Assembly: GCF_034439435.1 (NCBI RefSeq)
Contig: NZ_JAPCKJ010000001.1
Coordinates: 806,001 to 870,000, forward strand
Direction: 5' to 3'
Length of the DNA stretch: 64,000 bases
Origin: Sarcina sp034439435
Lineage (GTDB): Bacteria; Bacillota; Clostridia; Clostridiales; Clostridiaceae
Position numbers and translations under genes: made by a program. The notes beneath the pieces were generated by a model. It ran no database searches, was not told the origin of the DNA, and worked only from the letters and a program-made list of their open reading frames with translations. The first letter of the stretch is position 1. Every line of letters begins with the position of its first letter. Positions 42,477 through 51,017 of this stretch are shown here, in pieces.

Positions 42477-44699
42477 TTATTTCTTAGCTAATTTAAACTG
42501 TATTGTTGTACCACTTTTCACTACATCGCCTTGAGCTATACTTTGCTCTTTTACATTTCCTTCTCCTTCAAATGTACCTTTCAAACCAATTTTATCAAGA
42601 ATTTCTTTAGTTTGTTCCATTGAAAGACCATTAAAATCTGGTACTACAACATCTTTATTATAGTTTGAAGTAGTTTTAGTGTAAAGTTTAATTTCACTTC
42701 CTTCTTTTATTGTGTATCCTGGTTTAGGATTCATATCCACTATAGAACTTCCTCCATCTTCTATGGAGTATTTTATATTATTTTGGTCTAAAATAGCCTT
42801 AGCTTTATCTAAACTCATACCTCTTACTTCTGGTATAACTACTTCTTTAGTTTTATTTTTATCTAAATTTGAAGTATCTAATTGCATATAATTAAATATT
42901 TCACTAAATAAATCATGTGCTAATGGAGCGGCTACTAATCCTCCAAAATATTCACCTTTTGGATTATCAACTGATATTAAAACTGAAATTTGAGGATTAT
43001 CATATGGAGCAAATCCCGCAAATGATGCTACATATCCTGCACCATATCCACCGCCTTCTTTAACTTTTTCAGCTGTACCAGTTTTACCAGCTATCTCATA
43101 GCCTTCTATATATGCTCTTTTAGGTGAACCATAATGAACTGTTCTTTCTAAAGCCTCAGCTACTCTTCTAGCTGTTTTTTGATCTATTACATTTTGAACT
43201 TTTTTAGGTTCAAAAGTTTCATCTACAACCCTTGTTCCATCTTTATCTTCATGACTTATTTCCTTCATAACATGAGGTTGAATCCATGTTCCTCCATTAG
43301 CGATAGTGTTCATAGCAGCCATTAATTGCACTCCACTTGCACTATCTGTTTGACCAAAAGATATTGTAGCAAGTTCTACTGGTCCTATTTTATCGTTAGG
43401 AAGTACTATTCCTGAAGTTTCACCTGGTAAATCTATTCCAGTAGCTTTTCCAAATCCAAATTTTTGTATATATTCATTTAATTTTTCTTTTCCAAGCTTC
43501 TCACCTATATCCATGAATCCTACGTTACAAGAATTCTCTAATATTTGGTCAAATGTTTCAGTTCCATGTCCTTCTGGTTTCCAACATTTTATATAAGTCC
43601 CTGAAACATTTTTTCCTCCTGGACAATAATAAGTTTCATCTCCACCAGCTATTCCTTCTTGTACTGCTGCTGCTGAAGTTACCATCTTAAATATAGATCC
43701 TGGTTCAAATGTATTTGACACAGCCGAGTTTTTCCACATATTCTCAGTCTTTTGTGTTTCATTATCACCCGGGAAATTTTTATATCCTTCATAAGGATTA
43801 TTAGGATTATAATCTGGTTTATTAGCCATAGCTAGAACTTCCCCATTTTGAGGATTCATAACTATTATACTAACTCCTTCTGCTTGATATTCTTTCATAC
43901 CCTTTTCTGCAACTTTTTCAGCGAAATATTGTATTGTTTCATCAATAGTTAGTGTAACATCTTTTCCATCTACAGGAGCTGCAAATTCAGCATTTGAATA
44001 AGGGATCCCATTACTATTTCTTGCAACTTCTGATATCCTCATTCCTGGAATACCTGATAATTCTGCATTGTATTCACGTTCAATCCCACCTTGACCAACT
44101 CCATCTTGATCAACTCTTCCTAAAACTTGAGCTAAGAAATTATTGTCTGGATAATATCTTTTTGTATCTTGAGAAACTATTACCCCTTTTATTTTTAAAG
44201 CCTTAACTTTATCAGCTTTATCCTTTTCTATTTTTCTAACTAAGGTTGCTGATGTTGCTGGCACTCCTGATGGTAAAGTTGTGTTTAATTTATCATACAC
44301 ATCTTCTTTTGGCATATCTAAAGCAGTTCCTAACTCTTCTGCTATTTTATTAAGTTTTGCTTTTTTTTCATCATCTGTATCATCATTCTTAAAAGCAATT
44401 TCTTTTAAAGTTTTAAGGTCTAAATCTACTCTATAAACATTGGCACTAACAGCTAATTGGCCACCATTTCTATCTAAGATATCTCCTCTTTTAGCAGCTA
44501 TTTTCACTTCATTTTTCCATTGCTCTTCAGCCATGGTACCATATTCTTTATGCTTAAAAATCATTATATACGATAATCTTAATACTAAGACCGCTAATAA
44601 TCCCCATATGACTAACATAATCCAATAAGATCTTCTATTCGTAAGCGACTTTGTTATTTTATAATCTTTAAATCCTTTGTTCTTCTTTTTATTTTTCAC
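42477..44699 (-). CDS. Class B penicillin-binding protein (SpoVD/FtsI type) with two PASTA domains
   Basis: 740-aa transpeptidase. A short basic cytoplasmic tail and membrane segment (about residues 26-48) precede the dimerisation domain (ANVYRVDLDL, YYPDNNFLAQVLGRVDQDG) and the transpeptidase domain. The catalytic SxxK is in FEPGSIFKM, SxN in ENSCNVGF and KTG in IAGKTGTAEK. Two PASTA domains follow (about residues 605-740, VVIPEVRGMSLDKAKAILDQ and VVVPDFNGLSMEQTKEILDK). One PASTA is usual for SpoVD and two for PBP 2B, so the vegetative or sporulation label is uncertain. It lies between ftsL and murE and pairs with the SEDS protein encoded downstream. Confidence 0.93.
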   Translation of the reverse strand: MKNKKKNKGFKDYKITKSLTNRRSYWIMLVIWGLLAVLVLRLSYIMIFKHKEYGTMAEEQWKNEVKIAAKRGDILDRNGGQLAVSANVYRVDLDLKTLKEIAFKNDDTDDEKKAKLNKIAEELGTALDMPKEDVYDKLNTTLPSGVPATSATLVRKIEKDKADKVKALKIKGVIVSQDTKRYYPDNNFLAQVLGRVDQDGVGQGGIEREYNAELSGIPGMRISEVARNSNGIPYSNAEFAAPVDGKDVTLTIDETIQYFAEKVAEKGMKEYQAEGVSIIVMNPQNGEVLAMANKPDYNPNNPYEGYKNFPGDNETQKTENMWKNSAVSNTFEPGSIFKMVTSAAAVQEGIAGGDETYYCPGGKNVSGTYIKCWKPEGHGTETFDQILENSCNVGFMDIGEKLGKEKLNEYIQKFGFGKATGIDLPGETSGIVLPNDKIGPVELATISFGQTDSASGVQLMAAMNTIANGGTWIQPHVMKEISHEDKDGTRVVDETFEPKKVQNVIDQKTARRVAEALERTVHYGSPKRAYIEGYEIAGKTGTAEKVKEGGGYGAGYVASFAGFAPYDNPQISVLISVDNPKGEYFGGLVAAPLAHDLFSEIFNYMQLDTSNLDKNKTKEVVIPEVRGMSLDKAKAILDQNNIKYSIEDGGSSIVDMNPKPGYTIKEGSEIKLYTKTTSNYNKDVVVPDFNGLSMEQTKEILDKIGLKGTFEGEGNVKEQSIAQGDVVKSGTTIQFKLAKK

Positions 44700-44837
44700 A
44701 CTTAGCCCTCCATATTAAGTCAAATAAAATGAGCCTTACATTCAAAAAGTTATCTTTAGAAAACTACTAAACTTATTAAGTTTATTTTTAAAAAATCAAA
44801 TTAATAAATCTATAGCCATTATATAAAAAATTATGGA

Positions 44838-44866
44838 TGCACTCTTAAAACAATAATAAAAGTGCA
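44838..44866 (-). terminator. Weak hairpin after ftsL
   Basis: TGCACT (44838-44843) pairs with AGTGCA (44861-44866), and the minus strand continues CCATAATTTTTTAT. The short stem, large loop and delayed T-run make it a doubtful terminator. It lies in the 182-nt gap between ftsL and the PBP gene. Confidence 0.35.
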
Positions 44867-44881
44867 CCCTAATTTATTCCC

Positions 44882-45310
44882 CTATTGCTTCCCTTCAGTA
44901 GTTTGGTCACCACTTAACTTAACCATATCATCCTTAGTTGGCAATATCATTTTTAGTTTGTTTTTAGCGACATCCTCTATTTTATCTAAAGAACTTGCTT
45001 TTAATATTTGAACCTTTAAAGCTTCATTTTCTGTTATGACAGAATTTATTTGCTTATTCATTGAATCCAACTGTTGCTGAGTCTTATAAACTTTTATATC
45101 TCTACTTATTGTTACCCCACCAACAACTAATATTAGAAGTACTATTTGTAATACACTTTTTCTTACTCTTTTGTCTTTTTGCTTTTTTCTTCTCTGTTGT
45201 TCGATTTTTTTCTTTTTCTTATCGTAGGTTTTTCTACTTGGTACAGTTTGCTCTTTTCTTTGTGGTTTAAGTGCAGAACTTCCATTATAATCAAACTCTT
45301 TTACAATCAT
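44882..45310 (-). CDS. ftsL: FtsL-like septum formation protein
   Basis: 142-aa bitopic protein: a long, extremely basic cytoplasmic region (about residues 15-52, KKKKKIEQQRRKKQKDKRVR), one membrane segment (about 52-68, VLQIVLLILVVGGVTIS) and a short coiled coil (QQLDSMNKQINSVITENEAL) ending KNKLKMILPTKDD. The size, topology and place between rsmH and the class B PBP identify it as FtsL. Primary-sequence conservation in this family is low. Confidence 0.85.
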   Translation of the reverse strand: MIVKEFDYNGSSALKPQRKEQTVPSRKTYDKKKKKIEQQRRKKQKDKRVRKSVLQIVLLILVVGGVTISRDIKVYKTQQQLDSMNKQINSVITENEALKVQILKASSLDKIEDVAKNKLKMILPTKDDMVKLSGDQTTEGKQ

Positions 45311-45388
45311 CTCTTATCCCTCTCCAATTAATTTTTATTCCCCTTACTTAAAAAAATCTACTTAAACATTTGTTTCTAAAATATCATA

Positions 45389-46321
45389 TTATAATTTCTC
45401 TATTACTCTTAGCTTAGCACTTCTACTCCTTGGGTTAAATTCTAATTCTTCTTTACTAGCATCTATAGGTTTTCTTGTTATAAGTTTAACTTCTGGCTTT
45501 CTATTACAAACGCATACTGGAAACTCGCTAGGACACGTACAAGGATTAGCTAATTCCTTAAATGCATTTTTAACAATTCTATCCTCTAAAGAATGGAATG
45601 TTATTATAGCCATTCTTCCGCCTTTGTTAAGTTTCTTAACTCCATCAAAAATAGTTTTGCTTATTATTTCAAGTTCTTTATTAACTTCTATTCTTATAGC
45701 TTGAAATGTTCTTTTAGCTGGATGTGGTCCCTCTCTTCTAGCCTTAGCTGGAATAGCAGACTTTATTATTTCAACCAATTCTAAAGTAGTCTCTATATTT
45801 TTTTCTTCTCTATTTTTAACTATAAAATTTGCTATCCTTTTAGCAAATTTTTCTTCCCCATATTCCTTTATTATTCTGTAAAGCTCTTCTTCTGAATATG
45901 TATTAACTATTTCATATGCTGAGAATTCATTATCTCTATTCATTCTCATATCTAAAGGAGCATCTTGCATGTAACTAAATCCTCTTTCTCCATTATCTAA
46001 CTGATAAGAAGAAACTCCTAAATCCATAAGAATACCATCTACTCCCTCAATTCCTAAGTCAGTTAGGACATCATATATAGCATAGAAATTACTATGTACA
46101 TAGGTAACATTTTCATACTCTTTTAATCTTTCTCCTGCTGCTTTTAAAGCATCTTTATCCTGATCAAATCCTATTAATCTTCCTTCACTTGAAAGCCTTT
46201 TAACTATTTCGCTTGAATGCCCTGCACCACCTAATGTACAGTCTACATATATACCATTTTCTTTTATATCTAAAGCATCGATGCATTCATCCAGCAAAAC
46301 CGAAACGTGTTTAAATTCCAT
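45389..46321 (-). CDS. rsmH: 16S rRNA m4C1402 methyltransferase RsmH
   Basis: SAM-dependent N4-methyltransferase for C1402 of 16S rRNA (formerly MraW). Motifs: FKHVSVLLDECIDAL, VDCTLGGAGHSSEIV, ILMDLGVSSYQLDNGERGFS and HPAKRTFQAIRIEVNKEL. The C-terminus has a cysteine cluster CTCPSEFPVCVCNRKP, as in the family. At 310 aa it is normal. It is the first gene of the division cluster. No mraZ precedes it: the 351 nt upstream (46322-46672) are very AT-rich with no ORF, and hold only the presumed promoters of rsmH and selC. Confidence 0.97.
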   Translation of the reverse strand: MEFKHVSVLLDECIDALDIKENGIYVDCTLGGAGHSSEIVKRLSSEGRLIGFDQDKDALKAAGERLKEYENVTYVHSNFYAIYDVLTDLGIEGVDGILMDLGVSSYQLDNGERGFSYMQDAPLDMRMNRDNEFSAYEIVNTYSEEELYRIIKEYGEEKFAKRIANFIVKNREEKNIETTLELVEIIKSAIPAKARREGPHPAKRTFQAIRIEVNKELEIISKTIFDGVKKLNKGGRMAIITFHSLEDRIVKNAFKELANPCTCPSEFPVCVCNRKPEVKLITRKPIDASKEELEFNPRSRSAKLRVIEKL

Positions 46322-46630
46322 ATAAATACTCCTTAATTTTTTAATTAATTATCATCTTTTGATTATTAAAATCATATTATATATCATCAATATAACTAAA
46401 TTTATCTTCTTTGTTTTTATCAATAAATATTCTTAAACATATTTATTAATTATTAAATAATATGTAAATTATTATGCCTCTTACTAATTTACACTAGAAT
46501 ATCATATTATTGCAACTATTTTCCCATTATATATATATTTTATTATACATTATTCTATAAAAAATTAAAAATTCCTTTCAAAATTTATTATTTATAAATT
46601 AATACTATTAAAATACCCTTAGAAAAAAAT

Positions 46631-46659
46631 TTGACATTATATTTATTTTGATGTAAAAT
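46631..46659 (+). promoter_or_regulatory. Sigma-A promoter of the selenocysteine tRNA gene
   Basis: TTGACA (46631-46636) and TAAAAT (46654-46659) are separated by exactly 17 nt, with the tRNA beginning 13 nt after the -10. The -35 is a perfect consensus match. No leader or extra tRNA lies between. Confidence 0.88.
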
Positions 46660-46672
46660 TTTAAAATACTAT

Positions 46673-46769
46673 GGGAGTAGATAGGGGCTGGTGTCTCTAC
46701 AGGTCTTCAACACCTAGTTATGGTGCTAATACCATCATGGGTGGGTTCGATTCCCACATACTCCCGCCA
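46673..46769 (+). tRNA. selC: tRNA-Sec (anticodon UCA)
   Basis: The 97-nt RNA has acceptor strands GGGAGTA and TACTCCC, with a G discriminator and an encoded CCA at the end. It has an extended D arm (TAGGG..CTCTA) and an anticodon stem AGGT/ACCT around CTTCAAC, giving anticodon TCA. The long variable arm is ATGGT..ACCAT, and the T arm is GTGGG-TTCGATT-CCCAC. The 8-nt acceptor, long variable arm and UCA anticodon are specific to selenocysteine tRNA. The genome should therefore encode SelA, SelB, SelD and at least one selenoprotein; none of these is in the window. A strong terminator follows. Confidence 0.96.
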
Positions 46770-46775
46770 CAAAGC

Positions 46776-46814
46776 AAAAAGCTATTTGAAATTAACTTTC
46801 AAATAGCTTTTTTT
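46776..46814 (+). terminator. Intrinsic terminator of the tRNA-Sec gene
   Basis: AAAAAGCTATTTGAAA (46776-46791) and TTTCAAATAGCTTTTT form a 16-bp stem followed by T on the plus strand. The A-run on the other side lets it also terminate ychF, which ends at 46872 on the minus strand. Confidence 0.92.
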
Positions 46815-46871
46815 CGTCTAAAAATGCTGTTTAAATTTGATGTAAAAAAGTTTCTATTTTTTACTTTTAAA

Positions 46872-47969
46872 CTATACGTTGAATCTGAAGTTAACTATGT
46901 CTCCATCTTTCATTACGTATTCTTTACCTTCTAATCTATAAACACCTTTTTCTTTAGCAGCTGCTTCTGAACCACATTCTATTAAGTCATCATAAGAAAC
47001 TACCTCTGCTCTTATGAATCCTCTTTCTATATCAGAGTGAATTTTACCTGCAGCTTGTGGAGCTTTAGTTCCTTGTTTTATTGTCCAAGCTCTAACTTCT
47101 TGTACACCTGCTGTTAAGTAACTCATTAATCCTAATAATTTATAGCTTGCTTCAATAAGTTTATCAAGGCCTGCCTCTTCTAATCCGTACTCAGATAACA
47201 TTTCAGCCTTTTCTTCGTCATCTAATCCTGATAATTCTTCTTCAAGTTTAGCACAAACAACCATGATTCCTGAATTCTCTGATTCAGCATATGCTCTTAC
47301 TTTTTGAACATATTCATTGTCTAAATTTCCTTCCATCATATCATCTTCTGATATGTTGCAAGCATATAAAACTGGTTTTGAAGTTATTAAGAATAAGCTC
47401 TTAACGAAAGCTTCTTCATCTTCAGTTACTTCTAAAGTTCTAGCTGGTTTATTTGCTTCTAAGTGAGCCTTTAATCTTTCCATTACATCATACTCAAACT
47501 TAGCAGTTTTATCACCTGATCTCACTAATTTCACAGTCTTTTCCATTCTTCTTTCAAGAACATCTAAGTCCGCAAAAATAAGTTCTAAGTTTATAGTTTC
47601 TATATCTCTTATTGGATCTACAGAACCTTCTACGTGAACAACGTTCTCATCATCAAAACATCTTACAACATGAACTATAGCTGCAACTTCTCTTATATGT
47701 GATAAGAATTTGTTTCCTAATCCTTCACCTTTACTAGCACCTTTAACTAATCCTGCTATATCATAAAACTCTATTGCAGTATATACTTTTTTCTTTGTGT
47801 TATATATTTTTTCTAAAACATCTAATCTCTTATCTGGTACACTTACAACACCTACGTTTGGCTCTATTGTACAGAAAGGATAGTTTGCTGATTCAGCTCC
47901 TGCTTTCGTAATAGCATTGAATAATGTACTTTTACCAACGTTTGGTAATCCAACCATTCCTAATTTCAT
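46872..47969 (-). CDS. ychF: Redox-regulated ATPase YchF (Obg-like)
   Basis: P-loop ATPase of the Obg/HflX group, associated with ribosomes and stress responses. G1 is GLPNVGKSTLFNAIT (residues 6-20). A NATE-like motif reads ACNISEDD here, in keeping with ATP rather than GTP specificity. A coiled-coil insertion is followed by the C-terminal TGS domain ending KDGDIVNFRFNV. At 365 aa it is full length. It is divergent from pdaA. Confidence 0.96.
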   Translation of the reverse strand: MKLGMVGLPNVGKSTLFNAITKAGAESANYPFCTIEPNVGVVSVPDKRLDVLEKIYNTKKKVYTAIEFYDIAGLVKGASKGEGLGNKFLSHIREVAAIVHVVRCFDDENVVHVEGSVDPIRDIETINLELIFADLDVLERRMEKTVKLVRSGDKTAKFEYDVMERLKAHLEANKPARTLEVTEDEEAFVKSLFLITSKPVLYACNISEDDMMEGNLDNEYVQKVRAYAESENSGIMVVCAKLEEELSGLDDEEKAEMLSEYGLEEAGLDKLIEASYKLLGLMSYLTAGVQEVRAWTIKQGTKAPQAAGKIHSDIERGFIRAEVVSYDDLIECGSEAAAKEKGVYRLEGKEYVMKDGDIVNFRFNV

Positions 47970-48127
47970 CTATGTACACGTCCCTTTCTCATATTTAATT
48001 TCATACTTAATGATTATACTCTAGCTTAATATATATTTCAACAACTGTATTATGTTTCCTAATTATCCACCTAAAAATACAAATTAATCCTAATATATAA
48101 CACATAATAAATTCGAGGTGATGTTTT

Positions 48128-48925
48128 ATGATTAAGAAATTTTTATCATTATTTTTTTCAACAATGATAATTTTATCTCTTTCTTTAAATACAAAAATAG
48201 CAGCAAAAGAAATCAATAGTCCTTGCACAAAAGAATTTAACTGGTATTACTCTTATAACAAAGAAGAAGGAATCCCTCATGGCCCTAAAGAAACACCATA
48301 TATATCTAAATATAAGGTACTTTATTGTGGAGATACTTCAAAAAAAGAAATTTTTCTTACTTTTGATGAAGGATATGAAAATGGAAATACAGGAAAAATA
48401 CTTGATATATTAAAAGAAAACCAAGTACCTGCTGCCTTCTTTGTAACAAGACCATATATAAAAGATTATCCAGATCTTATAAAAAGAATGGATGAAGAAG
48501 GTCATCTTGTATGTAATCACACTTCTCACCATCCATCAATGGCTAAAATTCTTGATAAAGAAAAGTTTAAAAAGGAATTTACTGAGGTTGAAGAAGAGTA
48601 TTTTAAAGTAACAGGAAAAGAAATGCCTAAATTCTTTAGACCTCCAATGGGAAAATACAGTGAGCAATCTCTAGCATCAACTGAAGAACTTGGTTATACT
48701 TCTGTCTTTTGGAGTTTTGCATATAGAGATTGGCTAGTTAATGAGCAACCTTCTAGAGAGGCTGCTAAGAAGAAAATATTCGATAAGCTTCATAACGGTG
48801 AAATAGCCTTACTTCATGCTGTATCTGATACAAATACTGCTATTTTAGATGAGCTTATAAAAGAACTTAAAGCTGATGGATTTGAATTTAAATCTTTAAA
48901 TGACATAACACCTAAACAAGAATAA
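48128..48925 (+). CDS. pdaA: Peptidoglycan/delta-lactam-type polysaccharide deacetylase PdaA
   Basis: 265-aa secreted NodB-family deacetylase. The signal peptide covers about residues 1-26, ending in IAAKE. The mature protein begins EFNWYYSYNKEEGIPHGP, a hallmark of PdaA. The NodB domain has FLTFDEGYENGNTG (one Asp of the usual FDDG is Glu here, as in PdaA relatives), HLVCNHTSHHPSM and FFRPPMGKYS. In Bacillus PdaA deacetylates muramic acid in spore cortex, allowing lactam formation and germination. GAGGTGATG precedes the ATG. It stands alone on the plus strand, consistent with a sporulation-specific promoter that I could not identify convincingly. Confidence 0.92.
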   Translation: MIKKFLSLFFSTMIILSLSLNTKIAAKEINSPCTKEFNWYYSYNKEEGIPHGPKETPYISKYKVLYCGDTSKKEIFLTFDEGYENGNTGKILDILKENQVPAAFFVTRPYIKDYPDLIKRMDEEGHLVCNHTSHHPSMAKILDKEKFKKEFTEVEEEYFKVTGKEMPKFFRPPMGKYSEQSLASTEELGYTSVFWSFAYRDWLVNEQPSREAAKKKIFDKLHNGEIALLHAVSDTNTAILDELIKELKADGFEFKSLNDITPKQE

Positions 48926-48954
48926 TCTTTCTTCATAAAATCCTAAATATATTT

Positions 48955-48999
48955 AGAGGTCTAGCATAAACTAAAACACCTAGTCTACGCTAAACCTCT
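48955..48999 (+). terminator. Hairpin after pdaA
   Basis: AGAGGTCTAGCATAAACTA (48955-48973) and TAGTCTACGCTAAACCTCT (48981-48999) pair over 19 positions with three G-T wobbles or mismatches. No clear T-run follows on the plus strand, so it may be a two-way barrier between the convergent pdaA and cyclodeaminase-like genes. Confidence 0.6.
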
Positions 49000-49066
49000 A
49001 TAATATTTCTAAATTATTTAAGATTTAATACATATAAAATATAGATAAATTTAACTAAAGTTATCA

Positions 49067-49702
49067 TTAATCTTGTAAGAAATTATTCTCTTTTAAAATT
49101 TCTTCTTTTAATCTAGTACTTTCATGTCTTATATGTAAAATTTCTTCTTTTATCTTTTTCACAAATTCCTCATCCTTTAAAAAGGCTAAGTTTATTTCCA
49201 CATTAACTACAGAGCTATCTATGCAAGCACTAAGCATTATTGCACTAACAATTGCATCAGAAACTAAATTTCTATTTCCATACTTTGCAGCAAACTTTAC
49301 ATTATCAAAAAACTTTAAAGCCTTTCTGCTAAGTTTTAAAGGAACTATCATTGCACCCAAAGTACATTCATCTATTTTTTCACTTCTTAATTTCTTTTCT
49401 TCCTCTGTATCCTTAGGCAATTTATAACAGTCCATTAATGCACTAAAAGCCTCTTCGTCCCTATTCATGAAATCTAACATTTCATCATAGCTTTTTTTAG
49501 CCTCTTCAAGATTCTTGTCTAGAATCCTTTTATTTTCATCACTTAAAGATTCATAAACTTTTTTACCAACAGTTAAGCTATAAACCATTGAAGTTAAAGC
49601 TACTCCTACTGCTCCAACAATACCTGCCGCTGCCCCACCGCCAGGTGCTGATGAACTTGATCCTAAGTCTTCTATAAAATCTTTTATTGTTTGGTTTTTC
49701 AT
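49067..49702 (-). CDS. Cyclodeaminase/cyclohydrolase family protein (FchA-like)
   Basis: 211-aa all-helical protein of the formiminotransferase-cyclodeaminase C-terminal family. The N-terminal motif SSSSAPGGGAAAGIVGAVGV, with LTSMVYSLTVGKKVYES, is the folate-binding signature. Stand-alone clostridial homologues act as methenyl-THF cyclohydrolase (FchA) or formimino-THF cyclodeaminase. Which one applies cannot be decided, since no histidine- or purine-degradation or formyl-THF synthetase gene is adjacent. FolD in this window already provides a cyclohydrolase. Confidence 0.88.
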   Translation of the reverse strand: MKNQTIKDFIEDLGSSSSAPGGGAAAGIVGAVGVALTSMVYSLTVGKKVYESLSDENKRILDKNLEEAKKSYDEMLDFMNRDEEAFSALMDCYKLPKDTEEEKKLRSEKIDECTLGAMIVPLKLSRKALKFFDNVKFAAKYGNRNLVSDAIVSAIMLSACIDSSVVNVEINLAFLKDEEFVKKIKEEILHIRHESTRLKEEILKENNFLQD

Positions 49703-49730
49703 TAATTACCCCTCCATCAAATATTATTGC

Positions 49731-51017
49731 TTATTTTAATTTAAGTATATTATTTAATTTTTTTCCTATGCTACTCCATTCATATTCTTCATTAGCTTCA
49801 AAACTCTTACCAGAATCAATTAATTCTCTGCATTTATTTAAATCATCTAATATAGCTTCATATTTATTTTCACTAACTATACACTTATCCTTATTACTTA
49901 TAACATTCTTTATAGGATCATTTTCATCACCTAGTATAACCATAATAAGATTTTTTGTTCCTAAGTAATCATATATTTTAGCAGGTATTTGTTTTGAATT
50001 TTTATTTCCTAAAACAAGAAGAACATCCCCATGAATCATATATCTTAAAGCTTCTTTATAATCAATTCTTCCATTAACACTTACATTGGAAAATTGTTTT
50101 AATGCTTCTTTTATGTTTTCATCATCTATATTTCCAAAGAATATTATGTTTAATCTATTAAATAATTCCTTATTGCTTATTTCTAATTCTTTTAAGGCTT
50201 TTATGAAAGGTCTTAAATCTCTAATCTTACTAAAAATCTCTCCAGCATAAATTAAATTTATCTTATCCTCTTTTAAAAGCTCTGGTTTCTCTTCTCTTTC
50301 AATCTCTTCATATATAGCTTTATTATATCCTCTAGTTACAATAAACATTTTATCATCTTTAACATTATACTTTTCTATAAAGTCTTTTTTGTTCTCTTCA
50401 GTTACAAATATATGTCTATCACCATTTAATACTACAGCTTTTTCCTGTTTACCTTCTATAAACTTTCTTATAAATCCAATATCTTCTCTTGATGGATCCT
50501 TAAGCCATGGATCACTCCAATATAAAACCCATGGTATATCCTTAAAAGCTTTTTTTATTCTTAAAGCGCAAAGATGACTTGAAGGTGGTTCATGCATAGA
50601 AAAAATGACATCAAACTTCTCTTTTTCCATAAGCTCTTTTCCATACTTTGAGGCCTTGAAGCTCCAGTTGTAATACATATCAGGAAAAATTATTTTATTT
50701 TTAATATTCCTCATAAGCTTCATCTTGCCATTAGCTTTTGTATTAGAAGGAACTTTACTTACTTCTTCATTATTAGGTTTTTTAGGCATTATCTTATTAA
50801 ATAATTTTCCACCCTCAATTGCATGGACTTTTACCTTACTATCTAAAAGCTTAAGAATTTCTGCATCATAATAAATAGAGTTTTTAGGAAAATCTACTGT
50901 TAAAAGATGAACATTATTATTATCTATGTTACATAAATTATTTAAGTACATAAGAGTCTCAATAGATGCAGAATTATTAATCATTGGTGAATAGCAGGCT
51001 ATAAATAAAATCTTCAT
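49731..51017 (-). CDS. Glycosyltransferase (GT-B fold, family 4-like)
   Basis: 428 aa. It starts MKILFIACYSPMINNSASIE, like family 4 transferases whose N-domain binds acceptor. The central part contains DRHIFVTEENKKDFIEKY and LIYAGEIFSKIRDLRPFIKA. The C-domain has MIHGDVLLVLGNKNSKQIPA then KIYDYLGTKNLIMVILG, where a nucleotide-sugar site would be. No membrane segment is seen. Its ATG overlaps the stop of the WecG/TagA gene (TAATG), so the two are coupled and likely make the same surface glycan. The substrate is unknown. Confidence 0.85.
   Translation of the reverse strand: MKILFIACYSPMINNSASIETLMYLNNLCNIDNNNVHLLTVDFPKNSIYYDAEILKLLDSKVKVHAIEGGKLFNKIMPKKPNNEEVSKVPSNTKANGKMKLMRNIKNKIIFPDMYYNWSFKASKYGKELMEKEKFDVIFSMHEPPSSHLCALRIKKAFKDIPWVLYWSDPWLKDPSREDIGFIRKFIEGKQEKAVVLNGDRHIFVTEENKKDFIEKYNVKDDKMFIVTRGYNKAIYEEIEREEKPELLKEDKINLIYAGEIFSKIRDLRPFIKALKELEISNKELFNRLNIIFFGNIDDENIKEALKQFSNVSVNGRIDYKEALRYMIHGDVLLVLGNKNSKQIPAKIYDYLGTKNLIMVILGDENDPIKNVISNKDKCIVSENKYEAILDDLNKCRELIDSGKSFEANEEYEWSSIGKKLNNILKLK

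Noticed and set aside
46322..46672. Possible mraZ or small gene upstream of rsmH
   Set aside because: The region is extremely AT-rich with frequent stops in every frame; only the tRNA-Sec promoter could be supported.
46671..46934. Plus-strand open frame across the tRNA-Sec gene
   Set aside because: It begins inside the tRNA, runs through the terminator hairpin and into the opposite strand of ychF, so it is not a gene.
48061..48127. Sigma-G promoter for pdaA
   Set aside because: CATAATA at 48103-48109 fits a -10, but no acceptable -35 stands at the right distance, so it was not listed as a feature.
48007..48228. 73-codon minus-strand frame between ychF and pdaA
   Set aside because: It overlaps the pdaA signal-peptide coding sequence on the opposite strand, has no ribosome site, and its residues show no family pattern.
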